Assembly: GCF_034653275.1 (NCBI RefSeq)
Contig: NZ_JAYEES010000004.1
Location: 310,001 to 374,000, forward strand
Reading direction: 5' to 3'
Source: Nitrospirillum sp034653275
Lineage (GTDB): Bacteria > Pseudomonadota > Alphaproteobacteria > Azospirillales > Azospirillaceae
DNA: 64,000 nt
Made by a program: the position numbers and the translations under genes
The notes under the pieces: model-generated
What the model was told of the DNA's origin: nothing
Databases searched by the model: none
What the model saw: the letters and a program-made list of their open reading frames with translations, nothing else
Part shown: in pieces, positions 63,056-64,000 of the stretch
Numbering within the stretch: the stretch's first letter is position 1
Layout of the letters: the number at the start of each line of letters is the position of its first letter

Positions 63056-64000
63056 ATGCGACCACATGCCGAGGCCTACGCCGCGCGCGTCCGGTCGGCG
63101 GAGGCGGCGGCGGGCCTGATTCCCTCCGGGTCCCGCATCACGATGGGCCTGGGCGTGTCGCAGCCGCCCGCCCTGTTGCGCGCCCTGGCCCGGCGGGCGG
63201 AGGCGGGGCAGGTGGGCGACCTGTCGCTTTACTACCTGCTGGCCTTCGCCAACGCGGCCCCGCTGCTGCGGTCCGACCTGCGCCACCGCGTCCGGCCGGT
63301 CAGCCTGTTCCACGGCGGGCTGGAGCGCGCGCTGGACAAGGAGGCGGGGCCGCACGGCCTGCCGGTGGTGGATTTCATCCCCACCGCCTTCAGCCAGGCG
63401 CCGCATGTCCTCAGCCGGCAGGTGGACGTGGATGTGCTGCTGACCACCGTGGCGCCTATGGATGCGGACGGCTGCTTCAGCCTGGGCACCAACACCGACT
63501 ATGCCCTGGCGGTATCACAGAGCGCCCGGCAGGTGATCCTGGAGGTGAACCCGGCCATGCCGCGCGCCCTGGGGAACTGCCGTATCCCCCTGGACCGGGT
63601 GACGGCGCTGGTGGAGAACCCGGTACCCCTGCTGGAGGTGCCGCCCGCCAAGATCAGGGAGAACGACAGGGCCATAGGCCGCCTGATCGCGGACCTGGTG
63701 GAGGATGGCGCCTGCCTGCAGATGGGCATCGGCGCCCTGCCCGACGCCGTGTGCGCCGCCCTGCACGACCGCCGGCACATGGGCATCCACACCGAACTGA
63801 TGACCCCCGGCCTGGCGGAGCTGATGCGCCGGGGCGCGGTCGACAACAGCCGCAAGGCCATCCATGCCGGGCGGACGGTGTTCACCTTCGCCATGGGGGA
63901 CCGGGCGCTGTACGACTTCCTGGACGGCAACCCGGACTGCGAGGCGCAGCCGGTGGACTATGTGAACAACCCGGCGGTGATCGCCCGGAACGACGGCGTG
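63056..64000 (+). CDS. Acetyl-CoA hydrolase/transferase family protein (3' end outside window)
   Basis: The first 315 codons of a CoA-transferase. The N-terminal domain shows ALIPSG-like GLIPSGSRITMGLGVSQPPALLRAL, VLLTTVAPMDADGCFSLGTN and VILEVNPAMPRALGN. The second domain starts LIADLVEDGACLQMGIGALPDAV and has HTELMTPGLAELMRRGAVDN. This is the acetyl-CoA hydrolase/4-hydroxybutyrate CoA-transferase layout. The catalytic Glu normally follows the VDYVNNPAVIARND block, just beyond the last base, so activity cannot be judged. GGGGAGG precedes the ATG at 63056. Confidence 0.88.
   Translation, partial: MRPHAEAYAARVRSAEAAAGLIPSGSRITMGLGVSQPPALLRALARRAEAGQVGDLSLYYLLAFANAAPLLRSDLRHRVRPVSLFHGGLERALDKEAGPHGLPVVDFIPTAFSQAPHVLSRQVDVDVLLTTVAPMDADGCFSLGTNTDYALAVSQSARQVILEVNPAMPRALGNCRIPLDRVTALVENPVPLLEVPPAKIRENDRAIGRLIADLVEDGACLQMGIGALPDAVCAALHDRRHMGIHTELMTPGLAELMRRGAVDNSRKAIHAGRTVFTFAMGDRALYDFLDGNPDCEAQPVDYVNNPAVIARNDGV

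Noticed and set aside
1..64000. tRNA, rRNA, CRISPR arrays, insertion sequences, prophage
   Set aside because: No cloverleaf with T-loop consensus, no regularly spaced repeats, and no transposase, integrase or phage structural gene was found.

Overview
The window is a GC-rich, gene-dense bacterial chromosome segment. It is most likely from an alphaproteobacterium of the Rhodospirillales/Azospirillaceae type. This is an inference from several features: a short alphaproteobacterial-type ProS followed by LolC/LolD, the sulfur operon order cysG-DUF2849-cysI-DUF934-cysH, and a RoxA-like dihaem cytochrome. I see no rRNA, tRNA, CRISPR array, insertion sequence or phage gene. Housekeeping genes sit at both ends: proS-lolC-lolD at the left and dnaE at the right. 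In many alphaproteobacteria these four genes are neighbours, so the ~55 kb between them looks like an insertion or rearrangement.

Left part (0.2-9.7 kb): proS, the lipoprotein exporter genes lolC-lolD (lolD has a frameshift), alkA, three tandem secreted bilobal aspartic-protease paralogues (the first with both catalytic Asp changed to Ser), an MHS-type MFS transporter and a small membrane protein. From 9.7 to 21 kb: a methyltransferase, a chemoreceptor, a GH38 alpha-mannosidase-like enzyme, an envelope-stress-like set (DUF2076 protein, DegP/HtrA protease, OmpR-type regulator, histidine kinase) and an RluA-type pseudouridine synthase. A 785-base gap at 20.7-21.5 kb contains a dense set of hairpins and may encode a structured RNA.

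Middle (21.5-36 kb): a lipid-linked sugar pair (GT2 plus a GT39-like transferase), molybdenum cofactor genes (mobB, moeA and, 4 kb on, mobA), a secreted esterase, a ChaN/EreA-like exported protein, a protealysin-type M4 protease with its emfourin-type inhibitor, a PEBP protein, an RpiR regulator, and a translationally coupled DUF4331-DUF4198-HupE/UreJ operon. That operon is divergent from a RoxA-like dihaem lipoprotein, GMC oxidoreductase and membrane patatin operon (36.4-44 kb). This divergent pair is the best candidate here for an undescribed pathway, plausibly lipid release, oxygenation and oxidation at the cell envelope.

Right part (44-64 kb): a non-canonical NRAMP-like transporter, a SugE/Gdx guanidinium exporter preceded by a clear two-hairpin guanidine-II (mini-ykkC) riboswitch, a complete assimilatory sulfate-reduction operon with a divergent sulfate-binding protein, ahpC and ahpF, an ORC1/Cdc6-like AAA+ ATPase with elaborate palindromic repeats at its promoter, dnaE, a small exported protein, and a CoA-transferase gene cut by the window edge. 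Two genes, lolD and cysG, are each broken by one missing base in a run of six G residues. The shared cause may be homopolymer under-calling, although slippage cannot be excluded.
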